Origin: CAJQHT01 sp038123275 | GTDB lineage: Bacteria > Pseudomonadota > Alphaproteobacteria > Rickettsiales > UBA1997 | Direction of reading: 5' to 3' | Length of the DNA stretch: 14,010 nucleotides | Assembly: GCA_038123275.1 (NCBI GenBank) | Contig: JAYORG010000025.1 | Span: forward strand, 1 to 14,010 | Shown: piece after piece, positions 1 through 6,874 of the stretch | Layout of the letters: every line of letters begins with the position of its first letter | How positions within the stretch are numbered: the stretch's first letter is position 1 | Notes under the pieces: model-generated | Databases searched by the model: none | The model's input: only the letters and a program-made list of their open reading frames with translations | What the model was told of the DNA's origin: nothing | Program-made: the position numbers and the translations under genes

Positions 1-199
<199 letters not shown>

Positions 200-206
200 A
201 ATAAGT

Positions 207-230
207 AAATATTCATTTCGATGAATATTT
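207..230 (+). terminator. UUCG-capped hairpin just after 16S rRNA
   Basis: A perfect 10-bp stem (AAATATTCAT / ATGAATATTT) closes a TTCG tetraloop, starting 7 bases after the 16S 3' end. There is no T-run behind it, so it is not a textbook Rho-independent terminator. It may instead protect or position the 16S 3' end for processing, or weakly terminate. The AT-rich stretch that follows to 456 shows no gene and no convincing promoter. Confidence 0.6.
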
Positions 231-456
231 CAAAAACTATGGCACTATCGTCTTTGTTTTGCATTTGATAAATGATCTAATATTTTACCTATCTTTATTT
301 TAATTTTCATATAGCTCATATTTTTCTATTTCCTTTAAACCCCTAGTTTTGCACAGTTTTATTTTTGTGATCATCCTTGTGTTTTTCTAATTTTTATACT
401 TGCATTTCTAGTTATCAAAATTACACTCACATGCTTGTGTTCGTTTAAATTTTTTT

Positions 457-544
457 GCCTGCGTGATGGAATTGGTAGACATAACGGACTTAAAATCCGT
501 GGGGTCCTAGACCCTTGCCGGTTCAAGTCCGGCCGCAGGTACCA
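457..544 (+). tRNA. tRNA-Leu (anticodon UAA)
   Basis: The acceptor arms GCCTGCG (457-463) and CGCAGGT (534-540) pair with a G:U first pair, followed by an encoded ACCA. The anticodon stem ACGGA/TCCGT frames the loop CTTAAAA, giving anticodon TAA, which reads UUA leucine codons. The long variable arm (GGGGTCCTAGACCC region) is the class II hallmark of tRNA-Leu. There is no group I intron, unlike many cyanobacterial copies of this tRNA. It lies between 16S and the virB6-like gene, whose start is only 25 bases downstream, with no terminator between them. Confidence 0.97.
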
Positions 545-569
545 TTTCTTTAATTTTTAACCTTTCTTA

Positions 570-3500
570 ATGATTGGACGTGGTTGTAAATCATTTATTA
601 AGTTATTATCCTTAGTCCTAATCTCTCTAGTACTGTCTTCTTGTGAAGAAGGTTGTACAGAAGCTTATGAGTTTGAATCTGAGAATGTTACTCTTGAATC
701 TTTTCCTCAGGATGATGGTGTATATGGTGACTATAATCATGAGGTTGGAGGTCAAATAGCTAACCATACTAATTCTGGCTTGAGAATAAATGGTAAAGAA
801 ATTGTATTAAAAATAACAGGGGCTTGGTCACCTTGGGAAGAAATTGATAGTGATGCAGAATTAGATGCAACCCAAGCATGTGATATTTGTTTTAAAAAAG
901 ATGTTTCCCAGAACTGTATATGTAAAGATGGAGAGAGTCCAGCAGCTGAAGAATTTGATATGGATGGTGTTCCAACTAATAATCCAGATTGCACAGATAC
1001 TGCTAATCAAAATGATCCTAATTTATGTACCTGTACACAACAATATGGAACTGTTTCTGATCTAGATACTTATTTTATAGCTCTTAATCCTCATAAGAAA
1101 GATGAATCCGCTTTAAACCCTGATTTACAAGAACTTTGTAAGTTTACTGCTGGAGCAGGGGCTTATATAGGTCTATTTGGAGGTGATGGAGTTACATTTC
1201 CATTGAGGCAATATCATCTTTTTACTACGGATGAAGTTTGTGATGTAGCAAGGGATTCAGATGGTAATTGTGTTGATGATGAAGGTGAAGATATTACTCA
1301 ATATATATATAAAAGTCCTAATGGTAAGACTTTCATAAAAGATGACAAATCTGGTAATAATGGTAGTGATATAAATCCTGATGATGATGAGTACCATGTT
1401 GCTGGAGAGGTAATAAAATTAATTATTAATGATCGATATTATTCAGATAATTATGGTAGATATAAGATAAATTTTGTAGGAGGTGTATTAAAAGAAGAAG
1501 GAGAAGGGATATTTGAGTATATTGTTGGTACAGTTGAGGACTTTGTTATTGGAAAAATGACTATAGTAACAGGTTCAGATGGCACTGCGGAATATAAACG
1601 AGAAGGTGGTGCTTTAGAGTTTTTGTACAATACATTAGTTCAAGATTCAACATTTATAGTTGTTGTCCAGATGAGTTTAATTTTATATGTCACTTTCTTT
1701 GGAATAGGAGTTTTGATGGGCACTGTTGATATTTCACGAAAAGAGGTTTCATCTAGAGTTATAAAAATTGCTCTTATTATATTTTTTACAATGCCTACCA
1801 GTTGGTACTGGTATAATGAATTGGTAGTTGGCTTTTTTAAAGATGGAATGGATGCTTTGGTGGCAATGTTTATGGACATTGTTGATGAGAATATAGATGA
1901 TACTTCTTTAATTATTGCTGCACAAGGAGATAGGTCTGAGAGTGCGGCTGTGAGTCAGGCAACCAGATTTTCTTATATTGATTATGTTGCTGCTAAAATG
2001 CTAGCACCTCCAACACATAGAAAAATATGGGGTTTACTCTTTGGTACTGCTTTTGGATTTATCTATATTCCTTGTATTTATGCTTTAATTATATTTTTTC
2101 TTTATACAGCTCTAACGGCGGCATTAATATATGTTACGGCATTATTAAAAATGGTTTTAGTACTTGGGTTAGGCCCTTTATTTATTATTGCCTCTTTATT
2201 TAATAGGACAGAAGCCTATTTTAAAAAATGGATATCATTTTTAGCTGCCAGGTCTTTAGAGATAGTAGTTTTATTTTTAATACTTTATACGTTTTTGGTC
2301 TTAATTGATGTGGCATTTACGGACTTGTTATGGTTTAAGGTTTGTAAGAAATCATTTTATCTAGGATTATTTACTCTTGATGTGCTTGAACTAAAGGATT
2401 CAAATAGAGGGTTTGTAGATTGGATGACTCTTATTCTTGGTGTTGCTGCATTAATATTTTTGCTTAAAACAGTAATGGCTAAAATTCCTGCAATGGTTAA
2501 TGATTTAATTAGCATTAGTGGCACTGGATCTAGGGCAGGTGATGCCACAGGCCTTGCAAATGATGCTATGAAAGGGTTATTTGGAGCCATGAAGTCAGCA
2601 GCAACTAATACTGTTCCTAGTATTTTAAGAGGTATGAAAGAAGCTGGAGGAGAGGTGGCAAGGGTTTCAGGTCTTTCTGATAGCTATACTAATTTAAAAA
2701 ATAAATCTCCTATTAGAAATCCTATTTCAATAATGCGTGATAGAAAAATTGATGCAGCTATTAAATCTGCTACTGCAAGTGGTAAAGCAAGAAACATGAA
2801 AGGTGCCGAGCTGGCTAGACACATTAGAAGTGAAACTGCTAGTACATTAGCAAAACAGGCAGCTGGGTCTGATAAAAATTCAGCTGCTTTTCTTGGTATA
2901 GATTCAGATGCTATAACAAATAGGCTAGATAAAACTTTGGTTAGGGATCCATTGAAAAAATTCCTTAAAAAAGAAGCACAAAACTTAAGGAAAAATACCA
3001 ACCAATATGGTAAGGAAATGAGAGATACTTTAAAAGCAAGAGCTGAAGAATGGGCAGATAATAATTTGCATGTTGGTAAGGATGGCATACAAAGACATTT
3101 ATCAAATATGAAAGGTTTATTAAATAGCCAGTCGCAATTGTCTGCAAAAGATGCTACTAAGAAATTTGCTGGAAATGCTGAGGCTCAAAATCAATATCTT
3201 AATCATTTGAATAGTAATGTTGCTCAAAGAGCACAAAAAGCTAGTAGTTCTGGATATTTTGGAGTTGGCAATAAAGCTAGTAGGTTGGGTTCATATATTA
3301 AGAGTAATACTGTTGGTAGGATTAAATCAAAGCTTGGTATGAGAGATAATTATACTCCAGATATGGCTAAAAGTAAGTTTTTAGAAGAGTTGGCAAAACA
3401 AAGAAGAAGAGATCATTACAAGAAGCAAGAAGCTTCTAATATTGCTGATAAAACATGGTCAAAAGACTTTGGTACAAAATTGGCTAATAAAATGGGGTTT

Positions 3501-4934
3501 AATACTAGTAAGTCAATGAGTCAAAGATTTGAAAGGTTTGATAAGGATAAGTTAAAACAAACTAAATTAGATGGTCAAAAGGAAAGAAATAGTTTAAGAA
3601 GAGAGGCTGGACAAGAAAGTTTAGGTAAGAATATCGCCGATAGGATGAAGGATATTAGCGATAATCATCAAGCACAGTTAAAGAAATATGGTTATGACAA
3701 AGATGCTAAAGCAGGACATTATATTCCTGGGGCTCCAAGTAAGGCTCAACTTCAAAAAGAAGCAAGGGATCAGTTAGATGCTTTAGCTAAAAGGATGGCA
3801 TTGGTTAAAACTCCTAGCAATACTGATGGTATGGCATATTCTTTAAATATAAATAAGACATCAGATAAAATTAAGAATGAGGCTCAAAAGAAAATTGATG
3901 CAAATAATAAGAGGTTAGCAAAATTAAAAAAATCATTAGAAAAATCAACAAATCCAATAAAATCTAAGAATAAAGTGAAGAAGATGAATAAATTAGAAAA
4001 AGAAAATAATTCTCTAAATAAAAAAATAAAAGATGCTGACAATCAGGCTGTACGAGATCAGCAAAAGTTGGATATTGCTGTTACATCAACAGAGTTAGAT
4101 GCAATGCGATCTCACTTTGAGACTGCCAAAAGAGAAATTAGTCAAGATGGGGTTATAAAGAAATCTATAGATAACTTATTAAAATCTAAGGATCAAAATG
4201 ATGATGGTAAAGTTAAAAAGGGTTTAAGAGAAGGTGCAGAGTTAGATGAAGATAAAGAGTTAAAAGATAATAAGGTAGCCAGAGATAGAGATGGTGCTTA
4301 TGAGGCGCCAGAATTTGATGATGATGAGGTAGAGAAGATAGTTCCTGATTGGATGTATGAAAATGATAATGAAGAATCTAAAGGTGTTAAGAAGTCTAAA
4401 TTGGATAAAGATGATGATGAATTGGAAGTAGATGATGATTCTGATGATGAGAAGTCAAAAGAAAAAGTATCTAGAGATAAAGAGGGCACTTATGATAAGA
4501 AGGATGGCCTTGATGTAGATTTAGAAAAATCTAAATTAAAAGAAGAAGTGGATTTAGAAGAAGATTTATCAGGAGATCTTGAACTTGACGCTGTTGATTT
4601 ACATGAGATAAATGAAAAAGATAAGGCTGATAGAATAAAGGCAGAAAAAGAAAGATTAGATAAAGAGAAGAAAGATAAAGATAGTAAAGATGAAGCAGAT
4701 GAAGATTTAAGGGAAAGAGAAGAGAAGGAAAAAGAAAAGATTAAAGAAGAGCAAAAGAAAGATGCTGCTGATAGGAGTAGGAAGACAAAAATTTCTGGTT
4801 TACAAACTGAATTAGCATCAAGCAAGACAAAACTTGCTAAATATGAGAAGGAAGGAGATATAGAAGGTATGGAGCGTATGCAAGCAAAAGTAGATGCATT
4901 GCAGCTACAAATAGATACTTTAAAGTCAAAATAA
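570..4934 (+). CDS. Giant VirB6/TrbL-like type IV secretion membrane lipoprotein
   Basis: The protein has 1454 residues, against roughly 300 for classical VirB6, an inner-membrane channel component of type IV secretion systems. Residues 1-25 form a lipoprotein signal with lipobox LSSC (Cys25). Residues 26-350 are a probable periplasmic, cysteine-rich domain with two acidic DxDG loops (130-149, 229-241). Residues ~360-640 hold about six membrane segments and the VirB6-type motif LGLGPLFI followed by NRTEAYFKKW. From ~645 to the end is a Lys/Glu/Asp-rich, mostly helical tail with acidic runs around 1250-1330 and a terminal coiled coil (~1404-1454). Extended VirB6 paralogues of this layout are known from Rickettsiales rvh loci, usually in tandem near virB4. 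This one stands alone. An in-frame TAA at 558-560 forces the start to lie after it, and ATG 570 gives the signal peptide. No Shine-Dalgarno is visible. Co-transcription with tRNA-Leu is possible. Confidence 0.88.
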   Translation: MIGRGCKSFIKLLSLVLISLVLSSCEEGCTEAYEFESENVTLESFPQDDGVYGDYNHEVGGQIANHTNSGLRINGKEIVLKITGAWSPWEEIDSDAELDATQACDICFKKDVSQNCICKDGESPAAEEFDMDGVPTNNPDCTDTANQNDPNLCTCTQQYGTVSDLDTYFIALNPHKKDESALNPDLQELCKFTAGAGAYIGLFGGDGVTFPLRQYHLFTTDEVCDVARDSDGNCVDDEGEDITQYIYKSPNGKTFIKDDKSGNNGSDINPDDDEYHVAGEVIKLIINDRYYSDNYGRYKINFVGGVLKEEGEGIFEYIVGTVEDFVIGKMTIVTGSDGTAEYKREGGALEFLYNTLVQDSTFIVVVQMSLILYVTFFGIGVLMGTVDISRKEVSSRVIKIALIIFFTMPTSWYWYNELVVGFFKDGMDALVAMFMDIVDENIDDTSLIIAAQGDRSESAAVSQATRFSYIDYVAAKMLAPPTHRKIWGLLFGTAFGFIYIPCIYALIIFFLYTALTAALIYVTALLKMVLVLGLGPLFIIASLFNRTEAYFKKWISFLAARSLEIVVLFLILYTFLVLIDVAFTDLLWFKVCKKSFYLGLFTLDVLELKDSNRGFVDWMTLILGVAALIFLLKTVMAKIPAMVNDLISISGTGSRAGDATGLANDAMKGLFGAMKSAATNTVPSILRGMKEAGGEVARVSGLSDSYTNLKNKSPIRNPISIMRDRKIDAAIKSATASGKARNMKGAELARHIRSETASTLAKQAAGSDKNSAAFLGIDSDAITNRLDKTLVRDPLKKFLKKEAQNLRKNTNQYGKEMRDTLKARAEEWADNNLHVGKDGIQRHLSNMKGLLNSQSQLSAKDATKKFAGNAEAQNQYLNHLNSNVAQRAQKASSSGYFGVGNKASRLGSYIKSNTVGRIKSKLGMRDNYTPDMAKSKFLEELAKQRRRDHYKKQEASNIADKTWSKDFGTKLANKMGFNTSKSMSQRFERFDKDKLKQTKLDGQKERNSLRREAGQESLGKNIADRMKDISDNHQAQLKKYGYDKDAKAGHYIPGAPSKAQLQKEARDQLDALAKRMALVKTPSNTDGMAYSLNINKTSDKIKNEAQKKIDANNKRLAKLKKSLEKSTNPIKSKNKVKKMNKLEKENNSLNKKIKDADNQAVRDQQKLDIAVTSTELDAMRSHFETAKREISQDGVIKKSIDNLLKSKDQNDDGKVKKGLREGAELDEDKELKDNKVARDRDGAYEAPEFDDDEVEKIVPDWMYENDNEESKGVKKSKLDKDDDELEVDDDSDDEKSKEKVSRDKEGTYDKKDGLDVDLEKSKLKEEVDLEEDLSGDLELDAVDLHEINEKDKADRIKAEKERLDKEKKDKDSKDEADEDLREREEKEKEKIKEEQKKDAADRSRKTKISGLQTELASSKTKLAKYEKEGDIEGMERMQAKVDALQLQIDTLKSK

Positions 4935-4941
4935 TTTTTTA

Positions 4942-5565
4942 CTAAAGCTTTTTTAATAAAGAAATAGAGCCAATTCCTAATATTTTGATATTGTTTAATA
5001 ATGCAATATTCTTTTCATTAACTCCTCCAAGGGCATAAGTTTTTATTTTATTTTTTAAAATAATTCTTGCTAATTGTCTGTGGCCAATTGGCTTTATGCT
5101 TGGATGGGATTTAGTTTTAAAAATTGGTGATAAAAAAGTAAATTCAATATCAAATTTTTTAGTTTTGATAAGTGATGCTTCATTGTGACAAGAGCAGCTG
5201 AGTAAAAAGTTTGGATTAGATTTTTTATGAAGTAGATATTCTTGCCAAGATTTATCATTATCAGAAAAATGAACTCCATTAGTTTTAGCTTCTAGAGCTA
5301 GTTTAATATTCTTTCCAGCAAATATTAGTAGATTATTGGCGTGAGCAATTTGGACTATTTTTTTGGTAAAAATTAATCTATCATTATAGCTTAAATCATA
5401 CTCTCTAATAATAACGGCACTGTTCTTTGGTAGATTTTTAATAACTTCAAATATATTGTCAAATTTATTTCTATCAGTAAAAAAAAATAAAGTTGGAAAA
5501 TTCTTATATTTATTATTATTATGATTTTGTGTAAATTTATTAATTTTACTTAAAATTTTTAGCAT
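4942..5565 (-). CDS. ThiE/TenI-family TIM-barrel protein (divergent thiamine phosphate synthase-like)
   Basis: This 207-residue protein matches the length and C-terminal motifs of thiamine phosphate synthases: NGVHF (96-100), LSCSCH (122-127), FLSPIFKTKSHPS (144-156), ALGGV (178-182) and GIGSIS (197-202). Family enzymes join the thiazole phosphate and the pyrimidine diphosphate to make thiamine phosphate. Several active-site positions look altered. The usual Q-x-R-x-K near residue 52 reads IIREYD, and the pyrophosphate/Mg-binding FINDx reads IFAGKN. Catalysis is therefore doubtful, and a TenI-like or repurposed role is possible. Its stop lies 7 bases from the convergent virB6-like stop. Its start codon is one base from that of divergent yggS, so each promoter must lie inside the other gene. 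No thiamine genes are adjacent. Confidence 0.72.
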   Translation of the reverse strand: MLKILSKINKFTQNHNNNKYKNFPTLFFFTDRNKFDNIFEVIKNLPKNSAVIIREYDLSYNDRLIFTKKIVQIAHANNLLIFAGKNIKLALEAKTNGVHFSDNDKSWQEYLLHKKSNPNFLLSCSCHNEASLIKTKKFDIEFTFLSPIFKTKSHPSIKPIGHRQLARIILKNKIKTYALGGVNEKNIALLNNIKILGIGSISLLKKL

Positions 5566-5566
5566 A

Positions 5567-6244
5567 ATGATAAATATATCTGAGAATCTTAATAATATTA
5601 GTGCTGATATTGTTAAAGTTTGTAAAAAATATCAGAAAAATTATAAGGATATTAATTTGATAGCTGTTAGTAAAACTATTTTATCTGATAAAATAGAAGA
5701 TGCAATAAAATGGGGTATTGTAGATTTTGGAGAAAATAGGGTAGAGGAAGCTATGGAAAAGTGGCCTAAGTTAAAAGAAGAATATCCTAAAGCTATATTA
5801 CATATGATTGGTCATTTGCAAAGTAAGAAGGTTAAGAATGCTGTTAAGTTATTTGATTTTATTCATAGTTTAGATAGTTTAAAATTAGCTTATGCCTTAA
5901 AGTTTGAGATGGAAAAGCAAAAAAAGTTTCTAAAGATATTTATTCAGGTTAATTTAGCTAATGAAGATGCTAAAACTGGTATTAAGTTAGAAGATGTTGA
6001 TGAGTTTATTGATAAAGTTCAAAATGAGGTTAAGTTACCAATTTTTGGTTTAATGTGTATTCCTCCAGCGAATAAAGAACCAAGTCTTTATTTTGCATTA
6101 CTTAATAAGATTGCTAAAAAACATAATATTGCAAATTTATCAATGGGGATGAGTAGTGATTATGGTACTGCCATAGCCCTTAATTCCAATTATATCAGAG
6201 TAGGCCAATCTATCTTTGGGCAAAGGCGTAAAAAAAACAATTAA
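5567..6244 (+). CDS. yggS: YggS/PLPBP-family pyridoxal phosphate homeostasis protein
   Basis: A 225-residue PLP-binding protein of the YggS/PROSC family, which buffers pyridoxal 5'-phosphate and has no confirmed enzymatic reaction. The family signature is complete: the PLP lysine in AVSKT (Lys36), FGENRVEEA (~64), HMIGHLQSKK (~81), GLMCIPP (~164) and LSMGMSSDYGTAI (~194), ending with YIRVGQSIFGQR. It is a cytosolic protein. The last six codons (RRKKNN) and the stop come from the 43-bp palindromic repeat at 6223-6265, so the natural C-terminus has probably been replaced by repeat-derived sequence. It is transcribed away from the ThiE-like gene with a one-base gap between start codons, and no Shine-Dalgarno precedes the ATG. 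A terminator hairpin lies just downstream. Confidence 0.93.
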   Translation: MINISENLNNISADIVKVCKKYQKNYKDINLIAVSKTILSDKIEDAIKWGIVDFGENRVEEAMEKWPKLKEEYPKAILHMIGHLQSKKVKNAVKLFDFIHSLDSLKLAYALKFEMEKQKKFLKIFIQVNLANEDAKTGIKLEDVDEFIDKVQNEVKLPIFGLMCIPPANKEPSLYFALLNKIAKKHNIANLSMGMSSDYGTAIALNSNYIRVGQSIFGQRRKKNN

Positions 6245-6265
6245 AAATTGTTTTTAGCCTTTGCG
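6223..6265. repeat. 43-bp palindromic repeat, copy 1 (overlaps yggS 3' end)
   Basis: This is identical in all 43 bases to copy 2 at 6301-6343. The outer arms AAGGC and GCCTT pair, and an inner A-rich arm with CAATT pairs with AATTGTTTTT, so either strand folds into a hairpin. T-runs fall on the 3' side on both strands, which would let it act as a weak bidirectional terminator. It supplies the final codons and stop of yggS. Confidence 0.9.
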
Positions 6266-6300
6266 CGCATAAATCTATGATTTATCGCTGGGTTTTTTTT
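6263..6300 (+). terminator. Rho-independent terminator of yggS
   Basis: The stem ATAAATC (6269-6275) / GATTTAT (6279-6285) is extended by GCG/CGC with one bulged C. It is followed by TGGG and eight T residues (6293-6300). It faces the plus strand, 20-odd bases after the yggS stop, and fills the 35-bp gap between the two 43-bp repeats. Confidence 0.7.
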
Positions 6301-6343
6301 AAGGCGTAAAAAAAACAATTAAAAATTGTTTTTAGCCTTTGCG
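6301..6343. repeat. 43-bp palindromic repeat, copy 2
   Basis: An exact direct copy of 6223-6265, 35 bp further on and with no coding role. Read on the minus strand it gives a hairpin (AACAATT / AATTGTT) followed by T8, so it can also end transcription of the TRL lipoprotein gene. The A/T-rich palindrome AAGTTTTAAAACTT (6346-6359) lies immediately next to it. Confidence 0.9.
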
Positions 6344-6370
6344 TAAGTTTTAAAACTTTAGGTTAATGGC

Positions 6371-6697
6371 TTAGTGTCCAAACACTATGGTACACCTTTT
6401 AGAATAAACGATCCAATTATGTTTTGTTTTATCAATAGCATAAACATTTTGAATGTTACCATTCTTTAGTGCCATTATAACTGATTCATCACCTGATAGC
6501 TTAATGGCAGTATCTCCAAAATATGGTAGTCTAAACGCTCCAAATAGGTTTTTGCTACAAGCTTTACCTTTTTTTACGCTTTCCATTTCAGCCATATTTA
6601 AACTTTCCATTTCATTTAGCTGAGTGCTATAGTTGTAACATGAACTAAGTCCAAGTAATAGCAATATTGTTGTTATTTTATTAAAGATCCATTTCAT
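6371..6697 (-). CDS. Small TRL-like family lipoprotein
   Basis: This 108-residue secreted lipoprotein has a lysine-positive N-terminus, a hydrophobic stretch and lipobox LSSC with Cys20. After a short linker carrying a near-duplicate MES motif (NEMESLNMAEMES), residues ~42-108 resemble the TRL-like domain. The features are KGKAC, NLFGAF, a GD(T)AI segment, A-x-KNGNIQNVYAID, and a closing Tyr...Cys-x-V-x-G. The family has no established function. The two late cysteines (47 and 102) could form a disulfide. It stands alone, convergent with yggS, and is separated from upstream pnp by a terminator. It has its own exact consensus promoter and the window's only clear Shine-Dalgarno, so high expression is likely. 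The TRL assignment is from motif memory and not a search. Confidence 0.72.
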   Translation of the reverse strand: MKWIFNKITTILLLLGLSSCYNYSTQLNEMESLNMAEMESVKKGKACSKNLFGAFRLPYFGDTAIKLSGDESVIMALKNGNIQNVYAIDKTKHNWIVYSKRCTIVFGH

Positions 6698-6705
6698 TAT
6701 AAATT

Positions 6706-6709
6706 CTCC
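6706..6709 (-). promoter_or_regulatory. Shine-Dalgarno of the TRL lipoprotein gene
   Basis: GGAG on the minus strand lies 8 bases before the ATG and is complementary to the CCTCC anti-SD at the 16S 3' end. It is the only strong ribosome binding site seen before any of the nine protein genes here, and it fixes the start. Confidence 0.8.
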
Positions 6710-6742
6710 ATCTTTTTTACTATTTTCCTTATATTCCCTACG

Positions 6743-6771
6743 ATTATAGCGTAAAATGAGGTTTATGTCAA
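6743..6771 (-). promoter_or_regulatory. Consensus sigma-70 promoter of the TRL lipoprotein gene
   Basis: On the minus strand TTGACA (6766-6771) and TATAAT (6743-6748) are separated by exactly 17 bases. Both hexamers match the consensus 6 of 6. The -10 box ends 45 bases before the ATG, so a leader of about 40 bases is expected. No other gene here has a comparable promoter. Confidence 0.88.
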
Positions 6772-6813
6772 GAAATGTAAAAAATCTTTTGGAGATATCA
6801 CTAAAAAATACCC

Positions 6814-6854
6814 ATAAAAAAACCCCGTAAGGTTTTTCCTTACGAGGTTTTTTT
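6814..6854 (-). terminator. Strong terminator after pnp
   Basis: The arms AAAAAACCCCGTAAGG and CCTTACGAGGTTTTTT pair around a five-T loop with one C/A mismatch. The minus-strand product ends in seven U residues 20 bases past the pnp stop. It also has a T-run on the plus strand, so it is potentially bidirectional. It ends the truB-rpsO-pnp operon and insulates the TRL gene. Confidence 0.9.
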
Positions 6855-6874
6855 GTTAGTTGGTAGTTTAAATA

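Noticed and set aside
421..449. Promoter for tRNA-Leu (TTACAC-17-TTTAAA)
   Set aside because: The hexamers match consensus poorly in very AT-rich DNA; insufficient support.
457..544. Group I intron in tRNA-Leu(UAA)
   Set aside because: This tRNA is a known intron site in some bacteria, but the anticodon loop is uninterrupted here.
2684..3088. Minus-strand 134-codon ORF inside the virB6-like gene
   Set aside because: A shadow of the real plus-strand frame. No family features, and the composition mirrors the Lys/Ala-rich coding strand. The other antisense Ser-rich frames at 4298-4825 are shadows of the acidic tail.
6223..6343. CRISPR array
   Set aside because: Only two repeat units, each a long palindrome. 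The single spacer is itself a terminator hairpin, and no cas gene is nearby.
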